From assembly GCA_911728435.2 (NCBI GenBank), contig OU452198.1, positions 32,331,902-32,395,901 of the forward strand: a DNA stretch of 64,000 nucleotides. The letters run 5' to 3'. Position 1 is the stretch's first letter; each line of letters begins with the position of its first letter. The notes beneath the pieces were generated by a model that ran no database searches, was not told where the DNA came from, and saw only the letters and a list, made by a program, of their open reading frames with translations. This DNA is from Apoderus coryli (lineage: Eukaryota > Arthropoda > Insecta > Coleoptera > Attelabidae). Positions 42,677-53,560 of the stretch are shown here, piece by piece. A program made the translations under genes and the position numbers.

Positions 42677-42831
42677 TGGACATGGAAATAAAAATGAAAT
42701 ATTTTTATTTCCTAAGATAATTTTATTATTAAAGAACCTACATCCCTAAAAATAAAAACAGTAAAAATAATAATTATTAAATTCAGTGGCGTTAGGGGAT
42801 TATTGACAAAAAAAATGTAAGCCACTGACTG

Positions 42832-42870
42832 TAATTTAATTTCGATACTGTCTTAAGATAAAGCAACTAA
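42832..42870 (+). repeat. Dispersed 39-bp block, copy 2 of 3
   Basis: TAATTTAATTTCGATACTGT and the following bases match 51501-51538 and the inverse of 38363-38401. It lies about 160 bp beyond the stop of the IS630-type fragment at 43034, which suggests it is part of that element's 3' region. Confidence 0.65.
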
Positions 42871-43033
42871 AACTATAACTTTGTCGTCTCTTGTATTTTT
42901 TTCATATGTTGCTTAGTTTACTAGATTTAAAACATTTTTCAATATATTAAGAATATTTGCGAATAATTCAACTAAAAATAACATTAACATTTCGAAGCAA
43001 GATAAAAACAAATAAATAATAAAATTAACATTT

Positions 43034-43440
43034 ATGCATAATACAAAAAATTACAAAACTGTTGAAAATGACCACCTCTCTCAAAAATATCAGGATCGTT
43101 TCTAATCAAATTACACCCAGCAATAATGCGATTCCTTAGGTCCTCCACATTTTCCACAGGAGTAGCGTAAACTAAGGACTTCAGGTGGTTCCACTTGAAA
43201 AAATGCAGTGGGTTTAAATCTGGGGATCGTGCAGGCCATAAGTGAGGTGCACCTCGGCCCATCCAGCCATTTCCGTCGCGATATACTCCTCCAGTCAGTC
43301 TTCCTGGTAGATATACAAGTCCAGCCACCCTCAATTCCAACGTTCCACGTTCAACGAGAACTGATGTTGAAAATGATCTTCCAATATACAGTTGCTAAAA
43401 GAATTTATTTTTTTTAAATGGCAAACGATGAATTGAACAA
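43034..43440 (-). pseudogene. IS630-type transposase C-terminal fragment
   Basis: Minus strand. PHLWPARSPDLNPLHFFKWN matches the third catalytic box, but the family's usual catalytic acid (LDFF or LEFF) is replaced by histidine, so the site is dead. HLKSLVYATPVENVEDLRNR, IIAGCNLIRNDPDIFER and GGHFQQF follow. The segment between DIFER and GGHF (the RRI-ACIE-N stretch) is deleted. Upstream to about 43440 a decayed reading includes LYIYQEDWLEEY-like sequence. Downstream lies the 39-bp block shared with two other places. Confidence 0.75.
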
Positions 43441-44435
43441 GGATTCCAGAATTCATTGACGTGGCGTATAGGTATACCTTTTTTTTTTTCATTAAAACGT
43501 GCTAAATTTACTGACACATTCTATGTAGGTATATACATTTCTCTACCTAATGAATAAATAGTTAATTATTATTATTAATTTCTAGACCCAGAATACTAAA
43601 TCCATGCCTTTACTTATCTTCCTGATGAGTTGCTTGATCGATGATAGTTCAAAGATCAATCCCCGTATAAAACAAAACTTGCTATTTATATCTACGAATA
43701 ATGATTCATAGAACATGTCACCAACTTACATCCCCACCCTTTTTTTTCAATCGTTTGAGTACGTCTTATCTTCAAATGAGCCGCACACAATTTGTAGCTT
43801 TTTAATTTGCCTATTTTTTCTTTCAGATCAGTTCGTCCACTAGCAATTAACCATAGTTCAGCTCTAAAGAAAAAAAAAGTGTAATTTATTACGGGCAAAT
43901 ATAAATTTATTAATTTTAGATAGAGTAAAATAAAATTGTTCTAATTATACTTATAATTGAGAATGTCATTAGCAGCATTAGAAGCACACATTTTGGGAAT
44001 TATATACCCACAAAACAATGCTAAAATCACCCCCAATAAAAGGGCAATAAAACCTGATACGAGAATTTACTATCTGCTAATTTCTATAATAGTTAAAATA
44101 TGTAATTCCAATTTAATAAACACTGTCAGAATTTAATAGAATTTTTGCAACCATCTATTAAGATTTTTAAGCTCTCTTTTTAGAATGCTTAAGATGTATT
44201 GGACTTTTATGGGCAAATAGACTAAACCAAGTTATAAAAGATAAGGGCCACTGTGCTGCGAAATTAATCGAAGTTATTCATGTTTTTTAAAAAAATTGTG
44301 TGAATTTTTTAGGCAGGTAAGCTCAATCTTTTAAACGGTTTGTTTAGAATTATTAGATTTTCAAAATAACAATTTGTAATTTGATTTAATGTAACTATGT
44401 GATATTATTTTATTCTAATTTTATATGCATCTAAT
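43441..44435. other. Stretch without a gene
   Basis: AT-rich. A 68-codon minus frame (43692-43898) has no known domain. Confidence 0.3.
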
Positions 44436-46195
44436 TCAAATACTACATCAATATCTTACCTTTTACTACCCATCGAGAAACTAAAGAATGATATTATGAG
44501 ATGTGTTAGCAGAATTAAATCTGAGTGTTATGGTGTTGATGGTATTAACATAAAAATGATACGCTTAGTTATACCACATTGTGTGGATATAATTTGCAAT
44601 ATTTTCAATGACTCTGTCAGTTCAGGGACATTTCCTAATGTTTGGAAGATGGCGAATGTGATTCCACTACCTAAAGTTCGGTCTCCTGTAACTTGTAATG
44701 ATTTGCGACCAATTAGCATACTTCCCGCAATGTCGAAGATATTTGAGCGAATAATTGGTGGTCAAGTTTTAAACTATCTACGTGAGAATAGCATTTTGCC
44801 GTCTATTCAATCAGGCTTTCGGGAGAAGCACAGCACAACCACCGCGCTTCTGAGCGTCATGAGTGACCTTGCTACCGCCATGGACAGATCCATGTTAACG
44901 ATGCTTGTTCTGCTGGAACAAAGTAAAGCTTTCGATCGTGTTAATTTTGAATTATTGCTTGCCAAGCTTAAATACCTTGGATTTGATGGTGTGTCGCTGA
45001 CATGGTTCAGAAGTTATCTGTGTGGTCGAAGACAGCGGGTGAAATTGCATGGCAAATGTTCAGATTTTTTGGTGACCAATAGTGGTGTTCCACAAGGGAG
45101 TATTCTTGGACCATTGTTGTTTTCTGTTTATGTATTTGACATTGTGGGATCATTCCAGCTCTCTACCATACGCACCTCTATCCAGGTATATTTGTCTCTT
45201 CCCCTAGCCAGTGCTGAGACTGCAATTGATGTAATAAATGGAGAGCTGTCTCAGTTTTCTTGTTGGTGTGTTAACAATGGTGTACTCCTGAACTCTACGA
45301 AGACGGTGGCAATGTGCATTGGCAACGAGCGCCACGGTAGTTTTGATACTCAACAGTTTAATGTTAAGATTAACAATGATGTTATCCCCTGGATGCATAA
45401 AGCTCGAGATTTAGGAGTAATCGTGCATTCTGAGCTAAATTTTAACGAGCATTGTGGCAATGTATGCAGGAATTCACTTTTTAAATTGCGTTCGATATAC
45501 CATCTTAAACACCTGGTTGATGAGCCTACTAAACTTAAATTGGTTAAAGCTCTTATTTATCCGCATTTGGATTATTGTTTTCCGGTATATTTTTATTTTT
45601 TGTTTCATTATAATAAAATGAAGTTGCAGAGAGTGCAGAATTCTTGTATAAGGTTTGTTTGCACGGTTCCTTTTGTTGTCACTCCTTTTTTTGAGAGATT
45701 GGGTGAGCCAAAGGTTGGATGTGAGATATGAGTATTTATATACTTCATTGCTACATAAGATATACCATGCTCGTGACCCTCAATATTTGTATAAGTTGTT
45801 GTGTAGACGTTCTAATGTTCATGATGTTAATGTACGTATTGATTTCTTTACTATCCCTAAGCATATGACAGCAAAATTTGAGGGCAGTTTCTCGTATATG
45901 GCCTCACTACTGCTAAATAAATGTATTGATATAATTGATTTGCCATTGGAATTATTTCAGCGACAATTGAAGCTCAGAATTTATTCATAGTGTGATTAAC
46001 TTTTTACATTAATTTATAATGAAAATTTGTTTATTCTAGTTTTAAGAGTTTTTGTTTTGTACATTCTTTCTTTATTTGTATATGCTTTTTTAAGGAAGAG
46101 TGGAAGAGTGGCATTGGCCAAATCTCTATCCTTTTTGTGCAATTGTATATAATATATTCTACATTTTCACAATAAATCATTATTATTATTATTAT
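44436..46195 (+). pseudogene. LINE RT relic with (ATT)n tail, catalytic ADD deleted
   Basis: Plus strand. LKNDIMRCVSRIKSECYGVD (fingers start), WKMANVIPLPKVRSPVTCND, LRPISILPAMSKIFERIIGG, SGFREKHSTTTALLSVMSDL, LLEQSKAFDRVNFELLLAKL, GVPQGSILGPLLFSVYVFDI. Where HLYADDTQVYLSL is expected the sequence reads TIRTSIQVYLSL, so the catalytic ADD is lost by a small deletion that leaves the frame open. The thumb ARDLGVIVHSELNFNEHCGN and IYPHLDYCFPVY follow. After a frameshift near 45700 the C-terminus continues LDVRYEYLYTSLLHKIYHAR and ends LPLELFQRQLKLRIYS at 45990. The 3' region ends AATAAATCATTATTATTATT near 46190, a simple repeat tail. The endonuclease is missing. Confidence 0.88.
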
Positions 46196-47247
46196 AAATT
46201 ACCGTTATAAGATTTATTCCTGCAATTCTTTGCAGCACAAACCATTCCGCCTCTGCTTTTTTGCATTTCAAAATAACCAATATCACTCTCAAAAGTTTAT
46301 AAAACAATAACACACAATATATATATATAACACACAGAATACTACGTCACTGGACAACAAATCACTTGAAATGTCAAAGCACAAATAAATTTTCCCGACG
46401 ACAATGAGTTAATAAGAAAACATGGCGATTTTGAGTGCGCAATAATATGCGCAGTATCTTCCCCCACCAGCAAGATCACATTCTCTGTTTATTTATTCTC
46501 TGCTATTATGAAAGCACGAAATTCACAATAGTCCGCTGCGACCTTTGCGGTAATACCAAAGACCTTTATCGGACTAAAATTTTTCAACAAAATAAGAATA
46601 AGTGATTCTAAGTAAGTACATTTTAAAAATCCCCTGTAACTTTATACCTAAATCGCTTTAAACCTTGTACCTATACTTATAGAGGCAGAATTACTAATAA
46701 AATATACGAACATTCGTTTTCAGACAAATTTATTACGTTTTACGTCTCAAGAGCACGCATTCAATAATTTTTTCATCGTTTCTACTAAACCCACTCAGCA
46801 CACCACACAGTTTAGTGTCCTTTTCATTTAATTCGGATCGCGTCATCAGAGGAACGAGCGTATTTTCTTTTGCTCCACAATTGATATTTTTTGTGTTATA
46901 CATCCGAGGTTTTGCTGTGGACTCTTTGCTTATTTATTTATCATTATAAATTATTTTGTTTGTTGTTTCAGTATCACGACTTAATACGGACGTGGTACTT
47001 AGCATTTCTCCAATTAAATAGGAAAAGCGTAAGTATAGATATTACGGGGGATTTCCGACACGAGTTGTAACTTGACAAAGAGAACAACATCCCATGTACA
47101 GGGTGAGCACAACTCGATGTCCCAGCGCTGTTTTATGAGAAAATGAAAAACGATAGAAAAATTCCGAAAAGAGGTTCTTAAATGGGATTAAGTTAGCTCC
47201 ATTTTTACCCACATTTGATTTTGTTTCCAAAATTTCAAATTGAAGAA
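46196..47247. other. Stretch without a recognised gene
   Basis: It contains a short TA repeat near 46320 and a splice-acceptor-like TTTGTTGTTTCAG near 46959, but no domain-bearing ORF. ACAGGGTGAGCACAACTC at about 47098-47115 resembles a DNA-element end. Confidence 0.3.
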
Positions 47248-47985
47248 TCTGTATTCCTCTTATTAACATAATGAATGTGATCAGGATTCAGCACTCATTC
47301 TTTTGGACTATACGAGGGTTGCCTTTTATCTTTCGGGATTTGCAACCCTGGTGTTGCAATCTGGCAACTGACAGCTCTATCGTAAGGTTGGACATTTTTG
47401 AGGTTATACGTACTCAGAACGTTGTGACATACGAGCGCTATTTGTGTTGTTTACAGTAACTTAAAAGATTCATCTCGGTCCAAAAATGGAATTAAATCGT
47501 GAACATTTTCGTGCGATTAGTGTTTATCGATGGTATGAATTCAATCGTGGTCGTAGTTCACTCCAAGACGAATTTCGTGAAGGTCGTCCAAAATCAGTTG
47601 TTGTTCCGTAAACCATTGATGATGTACGCGAACTGATATTGCAAGATCGTCATGTGACGTATCAATAGATTGAGACAACCTTAGGTATTAGTGGGACCAC
47701 CATACATTCAATATTGCATAAACATTTGACTGTCAAAAAAATTTGTTCGCGTTGGATCCCACACAATTTGTCAATCGCTCAAAAAAGGCTTGTGTCGATT
47801 GGTCGAAAGAAATGCTCAAAAAATACGATCGCGGTGCTTCGAAACACGTCTATGACATCGTGACAGGTGATGAATCGTGGATTTACGCGTATGAGCCCAA
47901 ACGTAAACAGCAGTCGACTGTATGGGTGTTTCAAGATGAGCCAAATCCAACAAAAGTTGTTTGCGCACGAAGCACTTCCAAGGAA

Positions 47986-47995
47986 ATGGTCGTCT
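47986..47995. repeat. 10-bp target duplication of the I-type LINE
   Basis: ATGGTCGTCT at 47986-47995 is repeated exactly at 50151-50160. Removing one copy plus the LINE restores the mariner frame MVVCFCGKTGYF. Confidence 0.92.
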
Positions 47996-50150
47996 TTTTT
48001 TTTTTTTGAGAATGTTTGGCTTCAGACATAGTCTATTAGCCACAGATTATTGAGGAAGGTGAGGCGGTTATTAAATGTTAATTTTACTATCCTTCAAGAA
48101 CGTGATGATAAGATCATAAGTAATTTTTTTGTTTTTTAAAAGTAACCGAACAATATCTGTAGGTAAATCAAAACCTGCATCTACAATTTGTTTAATGAAG
48201 CTTTGTATGGCGTCCTTATTATGTAAGCAAGCAAAAAATATATGATTGAGATCACCTAAGTTCCCACAATCACAACAAGGGCTATCTCTAATTCCTATTT
48301 TATTTAAATGTGCTGGAAAACAGCCATGGTTAAGTTTAATTCGTGTAATTGTTGACGAGTAAAACCGACTGACGTTGAAATCAAAAATATGTGGTATATC
48401 TTTTTTGCATGGCAAATGAGGATGGATTTTAAAATAATGATTATTGGAAGATTTCGAGTGATCGCTCCATAGTTTTTCCCAGATTTTATAAATATTTTTT
48501 TTCATTATATTTATTATATCACTGAACACAAAGGCCTGCGATATATTGTGGAGAGTACATGCAGATTTTGCAGCTCTATCCACAATCTCATTACCAAAAA
48601 CTCCAACATGACCCTTTGACCAAACAAAATTAACTCTGCCATGTGAACAGATATCGCATAAAGTTGATTTGATATCAATAATTAAGGAATTATTATAATA
48701 TTTATAGGCTGGTGGTGGTGAATAAGCACTGATTGACAGTCAGATATAATAGTCAGATTATACAGCCTATTATCTTTTGCCCATAACAAAGCTGATTTAA
48801 TAGCTGTGGCCTCTGCTGTAAATACAGAGCTTACCGCAGGTAATCGGTATTTTTGTGTATAAGGGAGATCTGGAACAAAAAGGCGCAACCCACCTGATCC
48901 TCAAGTTTCGAGCCATCTGTGTAAAAAATATGTAAGGACATATTACTATTTTTTTTCAGTTCTGAATTTAAAATATGATTATTTAGTTTGGCATTGTCCG
49001 TGTATAGAGGGTATGCAACTGAGATCTTGGAGTTTAAGATTTGTAGTTGCTCCTTAAATAAAGGAAATTTTTGTTGGCGATTAATATATTTTGCAAATGA
49101 ACTGATATCAGTAAAAGCTGCAACCAGTAGAGGTGTTTTTTTTTTGAATTTCCAATATTTAATTGTAAATACAGAATTAGTAAGGGTGGCAATAGACTTC
49201 GATAGTGTATCGTTAAAGTGATTAATTTTAATGATTAATTTTTCTGCTAAGAATTGTCTTCGCAGATCCAGAGGAGGCTCCTCTGCCTCGGCTAGAATTG
49301 CCTGAGTTGGAGACGATTTCATGGCTCCTATAGCTATTCGAATGGCGCAATATTGTATTCGATCTATTTTTTTTAGATTTGTTTTACTTGCATTGCCATA
49401 AAAAATACTCCCATAATCCACTATAGAGCGAATGCATGATTTATAAAAAATAAGGGCTAATTTTGGGTCAGCACCCCACTTTATTTTTGTAATATACCTC
49501 AGCATGTTAAGACCTTTTTCGCACTTGTTTATTACTTGGTTAATATGACTTGTCCACAATAGTTTAGAGTCTAGTGTGATTCCCAAGTATTTATATGTAT
49601 CGACTACAGGAAAACAGAGTCCATTTAATGTAATTGTATTTAATTTTTTTAGTCTGTGTCTTGTGAAAAACACAACTTTTAATTTGTCGGTAGACATCGT
49701 GAAACCCTGCTCCTGCAGCCAAAGTCTTATACAATATACTGCATATTTTAGGTTTTTAATACATTGCTCAAATGAATCATGGGTAGTATATAAGCAAACA
49801 TCGTCTGCATATTGAATTACCCTGATTTCATCATCAAACAAATCATGCAAACCAGCCGTATAAACATTAAAAAGGACAGGAGCTAAAACGGAACCTTGCG
49901 GAATACCATTGTTTATTATTCTTGGACCAATCAAATCATTTTTGTGATTTCTCAGAAATATTTTCCTATTTTTAAATAGGGAAATTATACCAGTCACAGC
50001 ATTCACATCCATCCCCATATTTAATAATTTGTTATTTAATATATCCAAGTTCACAGCATCATACGCCCCTTTAAGATCAAGAAACAAACATGAGACATAT
50101 TTATTTTCAGAAAACCCATTTTGTATGTCTACTGGTAATTTGGCTATAGC
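47996..50150 (-). mobile_element. 5'-truncated I-clade LINE with RNase H and poly(A)
   Basis: Minus strand. It starts inside RT (IAKLPVDIQNGFSENKYVS, then CLFLDLKGAYDAVNLDILNN) and continues NGIPQGSVLAPVLFNVYTAG with the catalytic VIQYADDVCLYTT. The thumb is YKYLGITLDSKLLWTSHINQ and the end of RT SIVDYGSIFYGNASKTNLKK. RNase H follows: IFYTDGSKLEDQVG, then after frameshifts VFTAEATAIKSALLWA, IISDCQSVL and KGHVGVFGNEIVDRAAKSA. A zinc-knuckle-like segment CCDCGNLGDLNHIFFAC lies in the C-terminal part (48071-48583), and a run of A ends the element at 47996-48008. RT plus RNase H places it in the I group. It is flanked by 10-bp duplications. Frameshifts near 48890 and 48700 and the truncation make it inactive. 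Confidence 0.92.
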
Positions 50151-50939
50151 ATGGTCGTCTGTTTTTGCGGAAAAACTGGATATTTCGCAACCGTACCACT
50201 AGAACAACGCAGAACAGTCAATTCTGAGTGGTAAACAACCATTTGTTTGCCAGTTGTCTTCCAAGAAATCAGGAAAACCAACCGCCGAAGACGGATCACT
50301 CTTCACCACGACAATGCGAGCTCTCACTCATCGGCTGAAACAACTGCATTTTTGAGCACCCAAAACATCGATTTGATGAGTCATCCGCCGTACAGTCCTG
50401 ACTTGGCACCGAATGACTTATTTTTATTCCCGTAGGCAACCCTCGTACGTTTGATACTTTAAACCATCGATTACTTTGTGCTAAATTAAATTATTATGGG
50501 TTTTGGCTTGAATCTGTCGAGTTTATTGGTTCCTTTTTATCCAATAGAATGCAGCAAATTCTTTCAAATAATAAACTCTCCAATCATTGTAATATTCTAT
50601 CTGGTGTCCTACAAGGTTCTATATTGGGACCTTTATTATTTTTAATGTACACCTCTGACACACTGAAGTCTTTTGTTGCTTGTAGGGTGCAAGCTTATCG
50701 GATACTAAAATTCATTTCTCATTTCAATTTCATGAATTTCGTAATGCTATAATGAAGCTATCAATAAATCCAAATAGGTTTTTAACTTGTCGAGCCCAAT
50801 TGTAAATAATCCAAGACGTGCAGCTGTCTTAGAAAACATATTTTTGGCAATCTGTTGCTATCCATCTCTAAGATTTTGATAACTCAATTGAGGGTAAGCT
50901 TAGCGAGTGAGTAAACAAGTTTTACTCTCCCTGCTTCTA

Positions 50940-51375
50940 CTCGGACCACGGAGTAAAGCAAGGGGTACTTGCCGGTAGATGGATGAGTTTTTAAAAAAAG
51001 CAGACTTGCACCCTCTCTATGATTTCGACGTAGCTCTGACCCCATACAAGCAAACAGTTTGCCAAAAGACTTAGTACCAAAGATTCAAAGAGTTTAACTC
51101 TAGAGTTCCAACAGTTTAATTTGGTTTGGACCCAATAGCCTGCTTAGCCTTATTTGTGATGTTACAGGCTGTTTTTTGAAATAATGTGGAGTTAGAAAAG
51201 GGGATGCCAAGATACGTGAATTGATTAACTTGATCAATAGGTTCGCTTTTGTAGTGAAATTGTGTGGTTTTTTGGGCAAATCCACCCCTAACCACTTTAG
51301 TTTTGGCCACATTCACTACTAATGAGTTTTCGCACGAATAGTTTTCCAAGATTTTGATATTAATATTTTGGAAGA
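50940..51375 (-). pseudogene. LINE RT thumb and C-terminal fragment
   Basis: Minus strand. CENSLVVNVAKTKVVRGGFA, QKTTQFHYKSEPIDQVNQFT, YLGIPFSNSTLFQKTACNI and NKAKQAIGS are a typical post-palm RT segment (N-L-VN--KTKV...YLG-PFS-S). After shifts it reads NCLLVWGQSYVEIIERVQV and LIHLPASTP near 50960-51060. The palm is missing. The style differs from the Jockey-like copies, so it is another LINE lineage. Several frameshifts. Confidence 0.7.
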
Positions 51376-52218
51376 GCTATACGTAAACAATATGCAGCTT
51401 TTTTAACTTACAATTATCGCATAACTCTCATTGATAACTGTGATGAAAAAACCACCTTGTGGATTGCTGACCAAAAAAAAAGTACCTACCCCACTGACTG
51501 TAATTTAATTTCGATATTGTCTTGAGATAAAGCAACTAAACTACAACTCGTTTATCTCTTATATTTTAAATTTTTGCTGGATTCAGTATCCGAACTATAG
51601 AGGTGGTCACTTTACCTGCTAAAATTTTCACTCGCAGGAAGAGCATTATTTTAGCGTCTTAAAAAATACATAACTTTTATTATGTTACAAACTAAACTGA
51701 CTTTTAATGAAAACAAAGTTTCACGAATGAAATGTGTGTCACAATCTTATATCGGAAAATCCATGACCTACACCACCCTTCCATAGGAAAAGCTACGTAT
51801 TATTATCCCACCCTAAATACTATAGAAGTTAAATAAAAACATTCAACGATGTCTGAAATTTATGCCACTTTTTGCCCCCTTCCAATTTTTTGCTGCAATG
51901 ATGGCAGTAGTAGTAGTATGGTAGTGGTTTTTCCTGCAGTTTTTCCGTATGGCGGACGGCGGTATCTATGCCAACAAAGCACAAGAAACTTGTGTTGTAT
52001 AATAGGTAGGTATATGAAGTTCACGAAGCCGAAAGTATTAGTAGAGTTTTTTCTTTAGTTGATATTGATTTTGCAATATTCGAGAATACAGCATGGCAAG
52101 TTCTATTAATACACTAGTAAACAAGAAGATTCAACATGGACCCTTCACTGCGATCACATAAAAATACCTATTTACTCGGCTACGGCAAAGGTGAACCAAG
52201 CACAATCTGTTATTATTG
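51376..52218. other. Non-coding; contains the third 39-bp block
   Basis: 51501-51538 is the third copy of the block shared with 38363 and 42832. The rest is AT-rich. A 69-codon plus frame (51849-52058) has no known domain. Confidence 0.4.
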
Positions 52219-53560
52219 TGATAATTTTTTACTAAATATAGTAACCAATCAAATTACTTAATTTTAAGTCATGTGTCAAATTTCATCCAATCACCTCTAG
52301 ATTACAGCGATAATACCCTACATGTGGTGTTTTCAGTTTGGTGTTTTTTTTATTAAAAGTTAATGAAACGTCAAACTGACAACTGGTTTAAAAATGTCGC
52401 GAAGATTTGGTATTGCATCTAACGATGCAATTAATGATATTATATCTAATACTAGTAATATACCAAAAAATACAATCAAATCAAAAAAATATGTATGGAA
52501 AATATTTCTCGAGTTTTGTGCGACCAGAGAATACGAACTGAATGCTGAAACGAGTTTGCATAATTTGGCTAATATATTGAAAGATTATGCGGTAAATATG
52601 AGTAAAGCTGACGGAACTGAATATAAAGAAGCAACTGTAAAAACAATTTGGAATACTACGAGTAGGCTGCTCCAGGAAAAATACTTCAATGACTTCAAAA
52701 TTGTATTCGACTTACCAGTGTGATATTCAAAAATGCGCGAGATGCAAGAAATGCAAAACGTAAAAGATTACAGCAGGATCCAAACAAACGAAAATGCAGT
52801 TCATCAAATTTGAGTTCAAGTAATTTGGCTAGAATCATTGGATTATGGGATGAATGTACACCAGAAGGTTTACAAAAAAAAATTACCATATTGTAGATGT
52901 TGAGTTAGCTTGGCGAGGTGGTGAACCAGCTGATTGCCTTATAGATTATTTCACGATTTAGAAAAAAAATGATGGAACGCCAACCAACAGAATTGAATAC
53001 AATCCAATATTCAGTAAAACATGCCAAGGAGGATCGAAAAGTTGTACAAATAGTAAGTGGCTTGTTCCAAATATTGCAAGCGAAAGTGCATGCCCTGTTC
53101 GGTAATTCCATAAATTATTGTCCAAAAGGGGGAAAAATATTACTTCCAGTCGCCTATTCTTGAGACCAAATCGTTTCTGGAAATCCGAAAGTGACACATG
53201 GTTTGACAATATACCGGTAGGCAAGAACACAATTAATATGTGGACCAAATAATCCGCGCAAGCTATTGGTTTGGACACTAAGTGTAAAAAGATATCCAAT
53301 CATTCGAACAGATCAATTGCAGTTAGCTATTTGGCAAATAAAGAATTCCTGAACAGCAATTAATAAAAATAACAGGACATAGCAGCTCTAATTCAATTAA
53401 ACCGTATTTGAATATTAACGAAGAACGCCATGGTGACATAATCAACACCATGCGAGGAATTTCTTCAACAGTGGAAATTAACAATCCGTCAACTTCAGCA
53501 AACTCTTTTTCCAATTTAACATTTACCAATTGTACTTTTTACAACTGTAGTTTTGAATAA
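52219..53560 (+). pseudogene. Crypton-like tyrosine recombinase, near full-length copy 2
   Basis: ATG at 52394: MSRRFGIASNDAINDIISNT, KSKKYVWKIFLEFCATREYE (SAM-like core-binding region), ATVKTIWNTTSRLLQEKYF. A frameshift near 52715, then CSSSNLSSSNLARIIGLWDE, further frame changes, and VELAWRGGEPADCLIDYF with the box I Arg. KWLVPNIASESACPVRLF-type sequence follows, then SNHSNRSIAVS (HxxR box) and, in a last frame, LIKITGHSSSNSIKPYLNI with the catalytic Tyr. The C-terminus FTNCTFYNCSFE has a repeated NC-F motif often seen at the end of such proteins, and the stop is at 53558-53560. These R-HxxR-Y signatures define a tyrosine recombinase. Insects carry such genes as Crypton DNA transposons, and the fold is also the DUF3504 domain of host proteins. 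Multiple frameshifts make it inactive. Confidence 0.72.

Larger units (their letters stand above)
47486..50435 (+). pseudogene. Mariner transposase pseudogene in two parts
   Basis: Parts 47486-47995 and 50151-50435. The start MELNREHFRAI is followed by a jump directly to SVYRWYEFNRGRSSLQDEF, so the N-terminal helix-turn-helix is partly deleted. Stops interrupt the linker (VVVP-stop-TIDD, VTYQ-stop-IE). Readable next: KKICSRWIPHNLSIAQK, then in another frame CVDWSKEMLKKYDRGASKHV and VTGDESWIYAYEPK with the first catalytic Asp. After the LINE come GYFATVPLEQRRTVNSEW, ITLHHDNASSHSSAE (second Asp) and PPYSPDLAPNDLFLFP with the third Asp in the APND position; 34 residues separate the second and third. 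The frame ends at 50435 inside the inverted repeat, so the usual C-terminal tail is missing. Confidence 0.9.
47313..50445 (+). mobile_element. Mariner transposon (DD34D), interrupted by an I-type LINE
   Basis: The left end starts CGAGGGTTGCCTTTTATCTT and the right end is GGCAACCCTCG, with TA on each side (47311-47312 and 50446-50447). Without the LINE insertion (47996-50150 plus one 10-bp duplication) the element is about 970 bp. It contains a decayed transposase, and the 3' inverted repeat directly follows a shortened reading frame, so a 3' segment is deleted too. The MITE at 24066-24207 derives from this family. Confidence 0.92.
47248..50760 (+). pseudogene. LINE RT relic that received the mariner
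   Basis: The left piece reads ECDQDSALILLDY up to 47310. After the mariner the frame resumes TFDTLNHRLLCAKLNYYGF (50448 on), then FIGSFLSNRMQQILSNNKLS and GVLQGSILGPLLFLMYTSD. The catalytic box is damaged: AYRILKFISHF stands where AYADDTKI is expected. The rest is unreadable past about 50760. The two pieces match consecutive parts of the RT palm (LLDYSKAFDTLNH), which fixes the mariner insertion point. Only a small part of the gene remains. Confidence 0.75.

Noticed and set aside
43623..43650. CTGATGAGTTGCTTGATCG as another hammerhead
   Set aside because: No GAAA follows a stem II and no stem I pairs, so the core is incomplete.
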